This document shows, piece by piece, positions 1 to 7,335 of a DNA stretch of 9,954 nucleotides. A program made the position numbers and the translations under genes. The notes below the pieces were generated by a model. That model saw only the letters and a program-made list of their open reading frames with translations, did no database searches and had not been told where the DNA came from. Every line of letters begins with the position of its first letter. Position 1 is the stretch's first letter. The DNA comes from Actinomycetota bacterium. GTDB lineage: Bacteria > Actinomycetota > Coriobacteriia > Coriobacteriales > RUG844. Location: NCBI GenBank assembly GCA_013335845.1, contig JAAXUU010000029.1, positions 1 through 9,954 of the forward strand, in the 5' to 3' direction.

Positions 1-1161
1 GATGTCGCAGGCAAGCGCGTCTTGGTCCGCGTCGATTTCAATGTCCCTCTCGCCGACGGTACCGTCACTGACGATACACGCATACGAGCCGCGCTACCGA
101 CTATCGAGTATCTGATCGATAAGGGCGCGAAAGTGATCCTCATGAGCCACTTGGGTCGCCCAGCCGGTGAGGGTTACGAAGAGAAGTTCTCGCTTGCGCC
201 TGCGGTGCGGGTACTCGGACGCCTCGTCGGTAAAGACGTGAAATTCGTCGATGAGCTCACCGGCCCTAAAGCGGCCGAAGCTGCCGCCGCTTTGGCTGAC
301 GGCGAGATCCTCATGCTGGAGAATACTCGTTTCGACAAGCGCGATAAGGCGAACGATCCGGAACTTTCACGCGAACTCGCTGGGTTGGCTGACATATATG
401 TCAACGATGCATTCGGCGCGGCACATCGTGCACACGCGTCCACTGCCGGTGTGGCGGAGTTTCTACCGGCTGTTTCGGGACTCCTTCTTGCTAAGGAGGT
501 CGAAACCCTTACCGACATGCTCAAGGAACCCGAGCGTCCTTTTGTGGCGATTCTCGGTGGTTCGAAAGTCTCCGATAAGTTCGCAGTCATCGATCGCCTT
601 CTCGATATCGTCGATACGCTCATCATCGGTGGAGGTATGTGCTTCACGTTCCTCCACGCGCAGGGATATAAAACCGGTACCTCGATCATGGAACAGGATT
701 GGGTAGAGCCGGCTAAGGAGATGCTCGAAAAGGCCAAGGCTCGAGGAGTCGATCTGCTGCTCCCGAGTGATATAGTGCTCGCGGATGCATTCTCGGAAAA
801 CGCCAACACGAAAATCGTAGCGATGGATGAGATCTGCGACGATATGATGGGGCTCGACATCGGCCCGGCTACGTGCGAGATCTACAAGGAAGCCATCGCC
901 GCCGCAAAGACGATCTTCTGGAACGGCCCCATGGGTGTTTTCGAGATGCCGGCGTTCGAGAACGGTACGAAACAGGTTGCTTTGGCGGTCGCCCATAACA
1001 CGAAAGCGAAGTCGATCATCGGTGGTGGCGACAGCGTCGCTGCTATCAACAAGTTCGAGCTTGAAAGCTACGTGAGTTTCATTTCCACCGGTGGCGGTGC
1101 CTCGATGAAACTGGTGGAAGGGAAGATCCTTCCAGGCGTAGCTGCTCTATTGGACAAATAG
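1..1161 (+). CDS. pgk: Phosphoglycerate kinase, 5'-truncated by the window edge
   Basis: Phosphoglycerate kinase makes ATP in the cytosol by moving the acyl phosphate of 1,3-bisphosphoglycerate to ADP (lower glycolysis). The frame is open from base 1 and gives 386 residues. The family is about 390-400 long, so roughly ten N-terminal residues are missing. Numbering from the first visible codon, the sequence starts [16 protein letters not shown], the usual family N-terminus. It then shows the substrate-binding SHLGRP (49-54), GGSKVSDK with the nucleotide/phosphate-site lysine (about 186-193), the hinge-region NGPMGVFE (308-315), the nucleotide-binding GGGDSVAA (341-348) and STGGGAS (362-368). 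The C-terminus is complete. The stop lies 17 bases before tpiA, so the two are almost certainly co-transcribed. In many bacteria gapA precedes pgk; what precedes it here is outside the window. Internal TTG or GTG codons near base 22 are not the start, because homology continues upstream of them. Confidence 0.97.
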   Translation, partial: DVAGKRVLVRVDFNVPLADGTVTDDTRIRAALPTIEYLIDKGAKVILMSHLGRPAGEGYEEKFSLAPAVRVLGRLVGKDVKFVDELTGPKAAEAAAALADGEILMLENTRFDKRDKANDPELSRELAGLADIYVNDAFGAAHRAHASTAGVAEFLPAVSGLLLAKEVETLTDMLKEPERPFVAILGGSKVSDKFAVIDRLLDIVDTLIIGGGMCFTFLHAQGYKTGTSIMEQDWVEPAKEMLEKAKARGVDLLLPSDIVLADAFSENANTKIVAMDEICDDMMGLDIGPATCEIYKEAIAAAKTIFWNGPMGVFEMPAFENGTKQVALAVAHNTKAKSIIGGGDSVAAINKFELESYVSFISTGGGASMKLVEGKILPGVAALLDK

Positions 1162-1178
1162 GGAAGTAGGGGAACAAG

Positions 1179-1952
1179 ATGAAGCGTACGTACATGATGG
1201 CAGGAAACTGGAAGATGAACAAGACGACGACCGAGGCGGTTGTGTTGTCACAGCGCATCTCGAATCATCGCGAAGACACGTGGGGAACGGAGGTCGAAGT
1301 CGTTTTATGTCCGCCCTTTATCGACTTGAAGAGCGTGCGGAACGTCCTCGAATTCGACCACGCGAGCATCGCACTCGGCGCCCAGAATGTACACTGGGCG
1401 GATAACGGCGCCTTCACCGGAGAGATCTCACCGGTGATGCTCAAGGAGGTCGGTTGCTCGTATTGCATCATAGGTCATTCGGAGCGTCGCGAGATGTTCG
1501 GCGAGACCGACGAAACCGTGAATCGCAAGGCGAAGGCTCTGTTCGCGCACGGTATCGTTCCTATCCTGTGCTGCGGTGAAACCGCGCAGACGCGCGATGA
1601 GGGAAAGACGAACGAGTTCGTCTGCGGTCAGATCGAAGCCGGTTTGGCCGGTATCGACGCGTCGGATGCCGGGAAGATCGTCATCGCCTATGAGCCTATA
1701 TGGGCGATCGGTACGGGACGCGTCCCCACCCCTGAAGCTGCCGACGAGGTATGCGGTGCCATCCGTGCAACGATCGCATCCCTGTATTCCCCGCAACTCG
1801 CAGAGGGGATCCGCATCCTTTACGGTGGGTCGATGAAGCCCGAGAACGCGGCCTTCTTCCTGCCGATGCCCAACATCGACGGCGGTCTTATCGGAGGAGC
1901 GGCACTCGATGCCGATTCATTCCGCGACCTCGTGAACGCCTGCTTGGTATAA
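1179..1952 (+). CDS. tpiA: Triosephosphate isomerase
   Basis: This cytosolic TIM-barrel enzyme interconverts dihydroxyacetone phosphate and glyceraldehyde 3-phosphate. The product is 257 residues, a normal length (about 250). The catalytic set is complete: Asn10 and Lys12 in AGNWKMN (8-14), the electrophilic His100 in IIGHSERR (97-104), and the catalytic base Glu172 in AYEPIWAIGTG (170-180), whose C-terminal part is the flexible loop 6. The phosphate-gripping YGGS (215-218) and the GG of LIGGAALDAD (237-246) are present. The ATG at 1179 is preceded by AGGGGA (1168-1173) at a 5-base spacing. The gene lies 17 bases after pgk and 19 before gpmI, so it is the middle gene of a glycolytic operon. 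Nothing is missing or unusual in the protein. Confidence 0.98.
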   Translation: MKRTYMMAGNWKMNKTTTEAVVLSQRISNHREDTWGTEVEVVLCPPFIDLKSVRNVLEFDHASIALGAQNVHWADNGAFTGEISPVMLKEVGCSYCIIGHSERREMFGETDETVNRKAKALFAHGIVPILCCGETAQTRDEGKTNEFVCGQIEAGLAGIDASDAGKIVIAYEPIWAIGTGRVPTPEAADEVCGAIRATIASLYSPQLAEGIRILYGGSMKPENAAFFLPMPNIDGGLIGGAALDADSFRDLVNACLV

Positions 1953-1971
1953 CGGAAGTTTTGGAGAGAGC

Positions 1972-3522
1972 ATGACGCTTATGCACACACCCGCATTGTT
2001 GGCTATTCTCGATGGATTCGGCATCGCGCCGGCAGGCGAGGGCAATGCTATCACACGGGCGAACAAGCCGTACCTCGATAGATTGTTCACTGAATGCCCC
2101 ATGACCACGCTGTCGGCCTCGGGCGAAGACGTCGGTCTTCCCGACGGGCAGATGGGCAACTCCGAAGTCGGGCATCTGAACATCGGCGCCGGGCGTGTCG
2201 TATACCAGGAGCTCACCCGTATAAACAGAGCTATCGCCGATGGCTCGTTCTTCGAAAACGAGACTCTCTGCGCGGCTATCGACGCAGCAAAGGCAGCAGA
2301 CGCAACCGTACACTGCATGGGTCTGTTGAGCAATGGGGGCGTCCATAGTGATCTGGAGCACCTCAAAGCCATTGTGTCGCTTGCTGTGAGCCGCGGTGTG
2401 AGTAACGTCCATATCCATGCGTTTTTGGATGGACGGGATGTTCCCCCTAAGTCGGCGGTACAGTACCTCGGGGAGATCGTTACATACTGCGAATTGCTTT
2501 CTCAAACCACGGCGAGCGATGTCCGTATCGCGACGGTTTGCGGTCGTTATTATGCTATGGATCGAGATAATCGTTGGGATCGCGTCGAGAAAGCATGGCG
2601 CACGTTGGTTCTCGCCGAAGGGCCCGTATATCCAAGCGCACACGAGCTCATTGAAGCGTCCTATAATGTCGGCGTAACCGATGAGTTCGTCATACCCTCC
2701 ACAATCGAAGGTGCCCACGCGGGTATCGGCGATGATGATGCGATCATCTTTTTCAATTTCCGCCCCGATCGCGCCCGTGAGATCTGCCGCGCCTTCACAG
2801 ATACGGATTTCGAGTTGTTCCCCCGTTCGGTGTTCCCAAAAGTGCACTTCGTGTGCCTTACGGAATACGACCCGGAAATCGATGCACCCGTTGCATTTCC
2901 CAAGACGTTCCCGCAACATGTGTTGGCGGATTATCTCGCAGAGAACGGTCTGCGTCAGTACCATATCGCCGAGACCGAGAAGTATGCCCACGTCACATTC
3001 TTTCTCAATGGCGGGATAGAGGAATCGAAACCGAATGAGGTCCGTGTCTTGATCCCGAGCCCCAAAGATGTGGCAACGTACGATCTCAAGCCGCAGATGA
3101 GCGCCGCAGAAGTCGCCGATACGCTCATAGATGCCATCGAGCACGATGCCGCCGATGTCTATATCGTCAATTTCGCGAACTGCGATATGGTAGGACATAC
3201 CGGCTCGATTCCAGCTGCGATAGCGGCGGTCGAAGCCGTTGACGAGGCGCTCGGTCGCGTCGTGGATGCCTTGCTGGCAAAGGGTGGGGCAGGGCTCATC
3301 ACAGCCGATCATGGCAATGCCGAGAAGATGCTCGATGACGACGGCGAAACGCCTTTCACCGCGCACACCTTATCGCGTGTTCCTCTCGTGTTGGTGGGGG
3401 ATGATACCCACACGCTTTGCGCGAGTGAATCGGGAAAACTTGCAGATATCGCTCCTACGTTCGTCGAACTAATCGGTCTCGAAGTGCCACCTGAGTGGAC
3501 GGGTGTAAGTTTGCTTGCATAA
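1972..3522 (+). CDS. gpmI: 2,3-bisphosphoglycerate-independent phosphoglycerate mutase
   Basis: The enzyme interconverts 3- and 2-phosphoglycerate through a phosphoserine intermediate and needs two divalent metal ions (Mn2+ in well-studied bacterial members). It belongs to the alkaline-phosphatase superfamily. At 516 residues it has the usual length. Visible metal/catalytic motifs are Asp14 in LAILDGFG, the nucleophile Ser64 in GQMGNSEVGHLN (59-70), the phosphotransferase-domain stretch LDGRDVPP (152-159), NFRPDRARE (262-270), Asp405 and His409 in NCDMVGHTG, Asp446/His447 in ADHGNAE (445-451) and His465 in AHT. The chosen ATG is preceded by GGAGAG (1963-1968); another ATG three codons on (1981) is less well spaced. 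This type of mutase is unrelated in fold to the 2,3-BPG-dependent enzyme found in many other Actinobacteria. It is the last enzyme of the pgk-tpiA-gpmI run. Confidence 0.97.
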   Translation: MTLMHTPALLAILDGFGIAPAGEGNAITRANKPYLDRLFTECPMTTLSASGEDVGLPDGQMGNSEVGHLNIGAGRVVYQELTRINRAIADGSFFENETLCAAIDAAKAADATVHCMGLLSNGGVHSDLEHLKAIVSLAVSRGVSNVHIHAFLDGRDVPPKSAVQYLGEIVTYCELLSQTTASDVRIATVCGRYYAMDRDNRWDRVEKAWRTLVLAEGPVYPSAHELIEASYNVGVTDEFVIPSTIEGAHAGIGDDDAIIFFNFRPDRAREICRAFTDTDFELFPRSVFPKVHFVCLTEYDPEIDAPVAFPKTFPQHVLADYLAENGLRQYHIAETEKYAHVTFFLNGGIEESKPNEVRVLIPSPKDVATYDLKPQMSAAEVADTLIDAIEHDAADVYIVNFANCDMVGHTGSIPAAIAAVEAVDEALGRVVDALLAKGGAGLITADHGNAEKMLDDDGETPFTAHTLSRVPLVLVGDDTHTLCASESGKLADIAPTFVELIGLEVPPEWTGVSLLA

Positions 3523-3544
3523 TTACTCGCAGGATTGATATACT
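3515..3544 (+). promoter_or_regulatory. Candidate extended -10 promoter for secG
   Basis: TATACT (3539-3544) matches five of six positions of the consensus -10 box and is preceded by TG at the extended -10 position (3536-3537). A weak -35-like TTGCAT (3515-3520) sits 18 bases upstream, overlapping the gpmI stop codon. It lies in the only sizeable gap of the operon and could give secG expression independent of the glycolytic genes. This is a motif match only. Confidence 0.4.
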
Positions 3545-3588
3545 GTCTGCTTGTGTATTCCGCGCGCAATGGAAGTTTTTATCATTTT

Positions 3589-3594
3589 AGGAGA
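3589..3594 (+). promoter_or_regulatory. Ribosome binding site that fixes the secG start
   Basis: AGGAGA ends 7 bases before GTG 3602. The upstream in-frame TTG (3551) and ATG (3569) have no comparable site, and starting there would add a non-family N-terminal extension. Confidence 0.75.
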
Positions 3595-3601
3595 TGTTCA
3601 C

Positions 3602-3856
3602 GTGAGCGCTTTGCTGGTTATCACTTTGATTGTCTGGCTTATTTCAGCCGCTGGATTAGTCGTTTTTGTTTTGTTGCACTCAGGCAAGGGTACCGGGCTT
3701 TCCGATATGATCGCCTCGACTATGTATTCGAACACAACCGGCACGAGCATCGTCGAGAAGAATCTCGACCGTATTACAATCGTGTTCGGAGTTCTTTTCA
3801 TCGTTTCGCTTCTGGTACTTATGCTTATATATCCGCAAGGTTCCGTTTCTCTGTAA
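3602..3856 (+). CDS. secG: Preprotein translocase subunit SecG
   Basis: SecG is the small non-essential subunit of the SecYEG channel in the inner membrane and assists SecA-driven export. From GTG 3602 the product is 84 residues, a normal length for the family. It has two predicted membrane helices (about 3-24 and 60-79) joined by a cytoplasmic loop with the family signature LLHSGKGTGLSDM (24-36). The loop then runs through a Ser/Thr-rich stretch to VEKNLDRIT, a pattern typical of actinobacterial SecG. Starting at TTG 3551 or ATG 3569 would add 17 or 11 residues before the first helix, but the ribosome binding site supports GTG 3602. The gene follows gpmI by 79 bases and is followed at once by a strong terminator. 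Linkage of secG to the tpi/gpm region is a recurring bacterial gene order. Confidence in the function is high; the start is somewhat less certain. Confidence 0.92.
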   Translation: MSALLVITLIVWLISAAGLVVFVLLHSGKGTGLSDMIASTMYSNTTGTSIVEKNLDRITIVFGVLFIVSLLVLMLIYPQGSVSL

Positions 3857-3876
3857 CGGTCTGTATTGATTCGATC

Positions 3877-3915
3877 ACGCCTCGTCACACCCGTGTGATG
3901 GGGCGTTTTTGTTTT
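3877..3915 (+). terminator. Intrinsic terminator of the pgk-tpiA-gpmI-secG operon
   Basis: The arms 3877-3890 and 3893-3906 pair over 14 base pairs, including two G-T pairs; the innermost pairs probably open to enlarge the CC loop. A T-rich tail (TTTTTGTTTT) follows. It begins 20 bases after the secG stop. Confidence 0.9.
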
Positions 3916-4023
3916 GTATGCAAGGAAGTTATGCTTTAAAGGAGTTGAAGCCGGATTGTTCCTTGCGTCACCCGGAGCACGGCGGGAAAATGATGTGAGA
4001 TGATCGACGGAGTAGGAAAGGAC

Positions 4024-5703
4024 ATGTTCCACATGACCGAGGAAAAGTTTTTGCGGGGAATGGATCGGCGTGCCTTTGTTGCAGGCGTCGCCGCACTCGG
4101 TGTCATGGGTATTCTTCCTGCTTGTGTCAAAGAGACGAGTACTGGGGTTTCGACACCCACATCGACTAGCACCACGAAGAATATCTTGGATTTCGCTATC
4201 AACAACCCCTCGTGTATCGAGCCCTATAATTGTCAGGATGCCGAAGGTGCGCAGGTCTGTACGATGCTTTTCGATAGCCTCACGAGATATGATTATCGGG
4301 AGAAGAAACTGATATCCTCTGCAGCGGAAAGCTGGTCGAGCAACGAGGACGCAAGCGTATTCACGTTCGACCTGGTTCCGGGGGCTATCTTCCATAACGG
4401 GGATTCCGTTACCGCAGCGGATTTCAAATTCGCATGGGAGAGGCTTTGTGATCCCAACACGAACCTCACCGACCCTTCGGTTGTCTCCTATCTACTCTCG
4501 ATGGTTCAAGGTTATAGCGAGTTCGTTGCAGAGACGGCAGAGGAGATCACGGGTATCAAGGTGCTCGACGAGTACACGCTCCAGGTAACCCTTATTGCCC
4601 CTTATGTGAATTTTCCCTTCTTGACATCGCATCCCGCGCTCGCTCCGGTACCTCAAGCTGCCTCTGATTTCAAACTATTCTATTGCGCTCCTATCGGTAA
4701 CGGCGCTTTCAAGATGGACGGCGAGTGGGTCGACGGTCAATTCATAAAAGTGGTTCGTAATGACGACTATCATGGCGTAGTACCCCTGCTCGACGGAGTC
4801 AACTTCATGATCTTCGAAGATGAACAAACCGCGTATCTCGAGTTCGAGGCAGGCAACCTCGATTTCTGCGCCGTACCGCCCGAGGTACTCAGCGAGGCGA
4901 TCTCACAATATCCCAGTTCGGCAGATGGTTATACACTGAACCCAGATGAACAGCTTATACAGGGCGAGGAATTCTCCGTACGCTACCTCTGCCTCAACAG
5001 CGAAGACGAACTTTTGAAGAACGTCGCCATCCGTAAAGCTATTTCGCTCGCAATCGACCGTCAGACCATCTGTGACACGCTCTACGGCGAGATGTGCGTT
5101 CCTGCCGATGGAATGATTCCCTTGGGCATCAACGGCTATCAGGAGGGTTCGTGGACCTATGCGCGATACGACCTCGAAGCCGCCAAAGCCAGTCTTGTGG
5201 AAGCGGGCTATGCAGGTGGGGAAGGCTTAGCACCGATTAAACTATCGTACGACTCCAAGGGATCAGACGCGGATCTCATCGAAATGATTCGAAGCAACCT
5301 TACCGCGGCCGGTTTCTCGGTGGAACTCGATGACGGCAACTGGCAACTTTTTATCAAGAAGATTCAGCGGGGCGATTATCAAATGGGTGGCTTGAGCTGG
5401 ATCGCCGACTATCCCACTGCCGATAATTTCCTATACCCGCTGTTCTTCACGGGTGCGGGAAGCAATTATTCCGGTTATTCGAGTGCTACTTTCGACACCG
5501 GTCTGATGGCCGCACGTGCGATACCAGACGATACGACACGGCTTGCAGCTGTTCGAATACTCGATGCACAAGTTGCGCAAGACGTGCCGGTCGTACCCTT
5601 GTTCTTCTATCGACATCACCATGTCGGCTCGGTGCGCGTGGAGAATCTTTATTACGGCCCAACGGGTCGTGCGGAACTCGGGTCATGTGATTTGGTCGAG
5701 TAA
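4024..5703 (+). CDS. Oligopeptide-type ABC transporter substrate-binding lipoprotein (SBP family 5)
   Basis: This is an extracytoplasmic binding protein that would capture peptides (or another SBP_bac_5 ligand) and deliver them to an ABC importer. From ATG 4024 the product is 559 residues, typical of OppA/DppA relatives. The N-terminus has a twin-arginine-like DRRAFVAG, a hydrophobic stretch and a lipobox LPAC with Cys34, predicting a membrane-anchored lipoprotein. A Ser/Thr-rich linker (about 40-52) follows. Family hallmarks are FHNGDSVTAADFKFAWERL (123-141), the IGNGAFKM turn (224-231) and IRKAISLAIDRQTI (336-349). The start is chosen because AGGA (4014-4017) lies 6 bases upstream. ATG 4000 has no ribosome site and ATG 4033 is a fair alternative. 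No permease (OppB/C) or ATPase (OppD/F) gene is adjacent: a terminator lies upstream and a tRNA downstream. It therefore appears to be an orphan binding protein serving a transporter encoded elsewhere. The ligand is not predictable. Confidence 0.93.
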   Translation: MFHMTEEKFLRGMDRRAFVAGVAALGVMGILPACVKETSTGVSTPTSTSTTKNILDFAINNPSCIEPYNCQDAEGAQVCTMLFDSLTRYDYREKKLISSAAESWSSNEDASVFTFDLVPGAIFHNGDSVTAADFKFAWERLCDPNTNLTDPSVVSYLLSMVQGYSEFVAETAEEITGIKVLDEYTLQVTLIAPYVNFPFLTSHPALAPVPQAASDFKLFYCAPIGNGAFKMDGEWVDGQFIKVVRNDDYHGVVPLLDGVNFMIFEDEQTAYLEFEAGNLDFCAVPPEVLSEAISQYPSSADGYTLNPDEQLIQGEEFSVRYLCLNSEDELLKNVAIRKAISLAIDRQTICDTLYGEMCVPADGMIPLGINGYQEGSWTYARYDLEAAKASLVEAGYAGGEGLAPIKLSYDSKGSDADLIEMIRSNLTAAGFSVELDDGNWQLFIKKIQRGDYQMGGLSWIADYPTADNFLYPLFFTGAGSNYSGYSSATFDTGLMAARAIPDDTTRLAAVRILDAQVAQDVPVVPLFFYRHHHVGSVRVENLYYGPTGRAELGSCDLVE

Positions 5704-5751
5704 ACCGTTCGTCGTTAGCCGAAGACATTCACGGAAAAGAGAAAATTGTAG

Positions 5752-5780
5752 TTGTACACATGCAAACTCACTGCTAGAAT
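5752..5780 (+). promoter_or_regulatory. Candidate promoter of tRNA-Leu
   Basis: TTGTAC (5752-5757) and TAGAAT (5775-5780) are separated by 17 bases. TG at 5772-5773 makes an extended -10. The expected start near 5787 leaves a leader of about 25 bases before the tRNA. No clear terminator is seen after the binding-protein gene, so readthrough may add to expression. Confidence 0.5.
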
Positions 5781-5811
5781 AACTTTCGCTGCATATCGCA
5801 GTTGGTGTCTC

Positions 5812-5897
5812 GTCGGAGTGGCGGAACGGCAGACGCGCTAGCTTGAGGGGCTAGTGCCCGAAAGGGCGTGAGGGTTCAAATCCCTCCTTCGACACCA
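5812..5897 (+). tRNA. tRNA-Leu (anticodon GAG)
   Basis: This is an 86-base class II tRNA. The acceptor GTCGGAG pairs with CTTCGAC (one G-T pair), followed by discriminator A and an encoded CCA. The anticodon stem CTAGC/GCTAG encloses the loop TTGAGGG with GAG at 5845-5847, which reads CUC and CUU. The long variable arm (GCCC GAAA GGGC) typical of tRNA-Leu is present, as is a T arm GAGGG-TTCAAAT-CCCTC. It has its own candidate promoter and terminator and is transcribed like its neighbours. Confidence 0.97.
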
Positions 5898-5906
5898 TAT
5901 GAATAT

Positions 5907-5938
5907 AAAACGAGTCTCCGCGAGGGGGCTCGTTTTTT
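5907..5938 (+). terminator. Intrinsic terminator of tRNA-Leu
   Basis: The arms 5907-5919 and 5924-5936 pair over 13 base pairs (two of them G-T) around a GCGA tetraloop. The 3' strand runs into TTTTTT (5933-5938). It starts 10 bases after the tRNA. Confidence 0.92.
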
Positions 5939-5988
5939 AACATGAGCAAAAGTACGTGTGAACTAACAATGCGCGTACGGGAAGAAGC

Positions 5989-6924
5989 ATGATGAAGCAG
6001 ATGGAGTCAGCGTCCCATATCGAAGGTGCCGATAGAATCCACGCGATCAAACAGGTACTGTGGGGTATTTTATTCTTGAACATCGCGGTTGCCGTCGCGA
6101 AGTACGGGTATGGAGTCTTCACAGATACCACCTCGATGCAGGCCGATGGTATCCATTCGCTTTTCGATTCTGCCGGGAACGTCGTGGGTCTTATCGGCAT
6201 GGCGATAGCGAGCCGTCCGGCGGACTCCGATCATCCCTATGGGCATGCGAAGTTCGAAACCTATGCGAGCGCCATCATCGGGATGCTGTTGCTCTTCGCT
6301 GCCTATCGTGTCAGTTCCGAGGCTGTGACGAACCTGCGGTTCGGTACGGGCACCCCGGATATCACATACATCTCATTTATCGTCATGATAGCCACGCTTG
6401 TTGTCAACATCATTGTGACCACATGGGAGCGCAGGGAATCGAAACGCTTGGGAAGCGAGGTTCTTGCTGCCGATTCGCGCCACACCCTTTCGGATGTACT
6501 GGTTTCAATCGGTGTGATGATCGGGCTCGTGTTCATCAAACTTGGTTATACGATCATGGACCCCATCATGTCGCTCGTGGTTGCCCTGTTCATCCTCAAA
6601 GCTGCCTATGAGGTTTTCAAGACTGCCATCGTCACGCTTTCGGATACGGCGCGTATTCCTATTGCGGATGTCAAGTCATGCGTAGCTCTGGTGCCCGGAA
6701 CGGCCGGTTGCCATGGTGTCCGCACGCGTGGTACCGAGACGGAAGTCTATGTCGACCTACATTTGCTCGTCGATTCCGATATATCCGTTCGTGAAGCCCA
6801 CGCGGTTGCCGAACAAGTCGAACACTGCATTAAAGAAAAACTACCACAGGTCCGTGATGTCGTCGTCCATATTGAACCGGATGATGAGCACCAGAAGAAG
6901 ATTAGTGAACTCGAGCAAAAATGA
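5989..6924 (+). CDS. Cation diffusion facilitator (CDF) family metal efflux transporter
   Basis: CDF proteins are inner-membrane dimers that export divalent metals, most often Zn2+ but also Fe2+, Mn2+, Co2+ or Cd2+, in exchange for protons. The 311-residue product has normal length. It has six predicted membrane helices (about 24-44, 56-74, 94-112, 125-145, 168-186, 189-209) and a cytoplasmic C-terminal domain ending in the typical VVVHIEP (291-297). The transport-site pairs are intact: His56 and Asp60 in ADGIHSLFD (helix 2) and His165 and Asp169 in ADSRHTLSD (helix 5). The family motif DHPYGHAKFE (81-90) lies after helix 2. The HxxxD/HxxxD arrangement is common among zinc carriers, but the metal cannot be fixed from sequence. 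GGGAAG (5979-5984) serves either of two adjacent ATGs (5989 or 5992), the second being slightly better spaced. The gene stands alone between tRNA-Leu and an RNA-rich intergenic region, and no metal regulator is beside it. Confidence 0.95.
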   Translation: MMKQMESASHIEGADRIHAIKQVLWGILFLNIAVAVAKYGYGVFTDTTSMQADGIHSLFDSAGNVVGLIGMAIASRPADSDHPYGHAKFETYASAIIGMLLLFAAYRVSSEAVTNLRFGTGTPDITYISFIVMIATLVVNIIVTTWERRESKRLGSEVLAADSRHTLSDVLVSIGVMIGLVFIKLGYTIMDPIMSLVVALFILKAAYEVFKTAIVTLSDTARIPIADVKSCVALVPGTAGCHGVRTRGTETEVYVDLHLLVDSDISVREAHAVAEQVEHCIKEKLPQVRDVVVHIEPDDEHQKKISELEQK

Positions 6925-7012
6925 GCCCTTTAGGTAAAAATCTATTTCAATATCATATCGAAGTAATAGTCAAGCCTTGACTAATAAATAAAATGTATCA
7001 GAATAATCTATG

Positions 7013-7091
7013 GTCGCGCAGGCCAAAAATGAAACATTAGCTGTTTGCGATGGCCGGGGATTGAAGGGATCGGTGAAAACCGATCCCTTTT
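7013..7091 (+). ncRNA. Possible small RNA downstream of the CDF gene (speculative)
   Basis: A TTGACT box (6977-6982, five of six matches to -35) is followed by the weak -10 candidates CAGAAT (6999-7004, 16-base spacer) or AATAAT (7002-7007, 19-base spacer). About 60 bases later comes the intrinsic terminator at 7064-7091. Together they could define an RNA of about 80 bases beginning near 7013. No known RNA family is recognised and the internal pairing is modest (GGCC at 7021-7024 with GGCC at 7052-7055). The simpler alternative is that this is only the 3' UTR of the CDF transcript. Confidence 0.2.
7064..7091 (+). terminator. Intrinsic terminator 140 bases after the CDF gene
   Basis: A perfect 11-bp stem (7064-7074 with 7079-7089) closes a GAAA tetraloop and is followed by TTTT (7088-7091). 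The T-run on this strand, and its absence on the other, points to + strand termination. It ends the CDF transcript or a separate short RNA. Confidence 0.75.
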
Positions 7092-7127
7092 AAAATTCCC
7101 GAACAGTACAGCATCGCGCCATCACCC

Positions 7128-7133
7128 TATAAT
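7128..7133 (+). promoter_or_regulatory. Consensus -10 box of unknown function
   Basis: TATAAT matches the consensus exactly. The -35 region is poor (AGTACA at 7105-7110, 17 bases upstream). A start near 7140 would place transcription just before ATG 7143 and the inverted-repeat block at 7175-7260. This is a motif match only. Confidence 0.3.
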
Positions 7134-7174
7134 CCACCGCATATGACAGATCAAACCAAGCTGACACCCAAAGA

Positions 7175-7260
7175 GAACCCACGTGGGGGACTTCTGGGGA
7201 CTATCTCGTCGGAATATCGAACCCCACGGGTCCTGTGCCCCAGAATGTGGCTGTGGGTTC
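7175..7260. other. Nested inverted repeats: possible structured RNA or degenerate small gene
   Basis: Two perfect 8-bp inverted repeats are nested: GAACCCAC (7175-7182) with GTGGGTTC (7253-7260), and TTCTGGGG (7192-7199) with CCCCAGAA (7238-7245). A competing near-repeat GAACCCCAC (7219-7227) could pair with the same 3' arm, so two alternative folds are possible. CCCACGTGGG (7178-7187) is also a palindrome. The block follows TATAAT 7128-7133 and precedes the hairpin at 7300-7325. No known RNA family (SRP RNA, 6S, RNase P, tmRNA) is recognised. A 42-codon frame from ATG 7143 to TAA 7271, with no ribosome site, spans the same bases. Its product, MTDQTKLTPKENPRGG and onward, is not recognised. 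It could be leaderless, a gene remnant or chance. The inverted repeats are certain; their function is not. Confidence 0.45.
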
Positions 7261-7293
7261 ACCGTGCCTAAGCGCGAGTAGGGAACGACAGAC

Positions 7294-7325
7294 AAAAAAA
7301 AGACCGGTGAGATTTCACCGGTCTT
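7294..7325 (-). terminator. Terminator of the tRNA-Gly/tRNA-Cys unit
   Basis: The arms 7300-7310 and 7315-7325 form a perfect 11-bp stem. On the minus strand the stem is followed by eight U (7301 to 7294). It begins 10 bases after the tRNA-Cys CCA. On the + strand the same hairpin is followed only by TCTTCTG, so any + strand termination would be weak. Confidence 0.88.
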
Positions 7326-7335
7326 CTGCATTGCA

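Noticed and set aside
174..860. 228-codon minus-strand frame opposite pgk
   Set aside because: Low-complexity Ser/Ala/Arg-rich product fully antisense to an unambiguous pgk.
1888..3366. 492-codon open frame on the minus strand opposite gpmI
   Set aside because: It is wholly antisense to a gpmI gene with all catalytic motifs. Its product has no recognisable domain, and long antisense frames are expected from the codon bias of this DNA.
3535..3939. 134-codon + strand frame overlapping secG
   Set aside because: It overlaps secG and the terminator in another frame and has no ribosome site or recognisable domain.
3941..3996. Possible leader peptide starting at TTG after AAGGAG, upstream of the binding-protein gene
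   Set aside because: The ribosome-site-like sequence directly abuts the TTG with no spacing, and the 17-residue product has no attenuation signature.
3598..4395. 265-codon minus-strand frame across secG and the start of the binding-protein gene
   Set aside because: It runs through the secG coding sequence and its terminator, and the product has no family features.
7140..7325. 6S RNA in the region before tRNA-Cys
   Set aside because: The length is suitable, but the outer 5' and 3' parts (7140-7174 and 7261-7293) show no closing stem, so the 6S fold is not supported.
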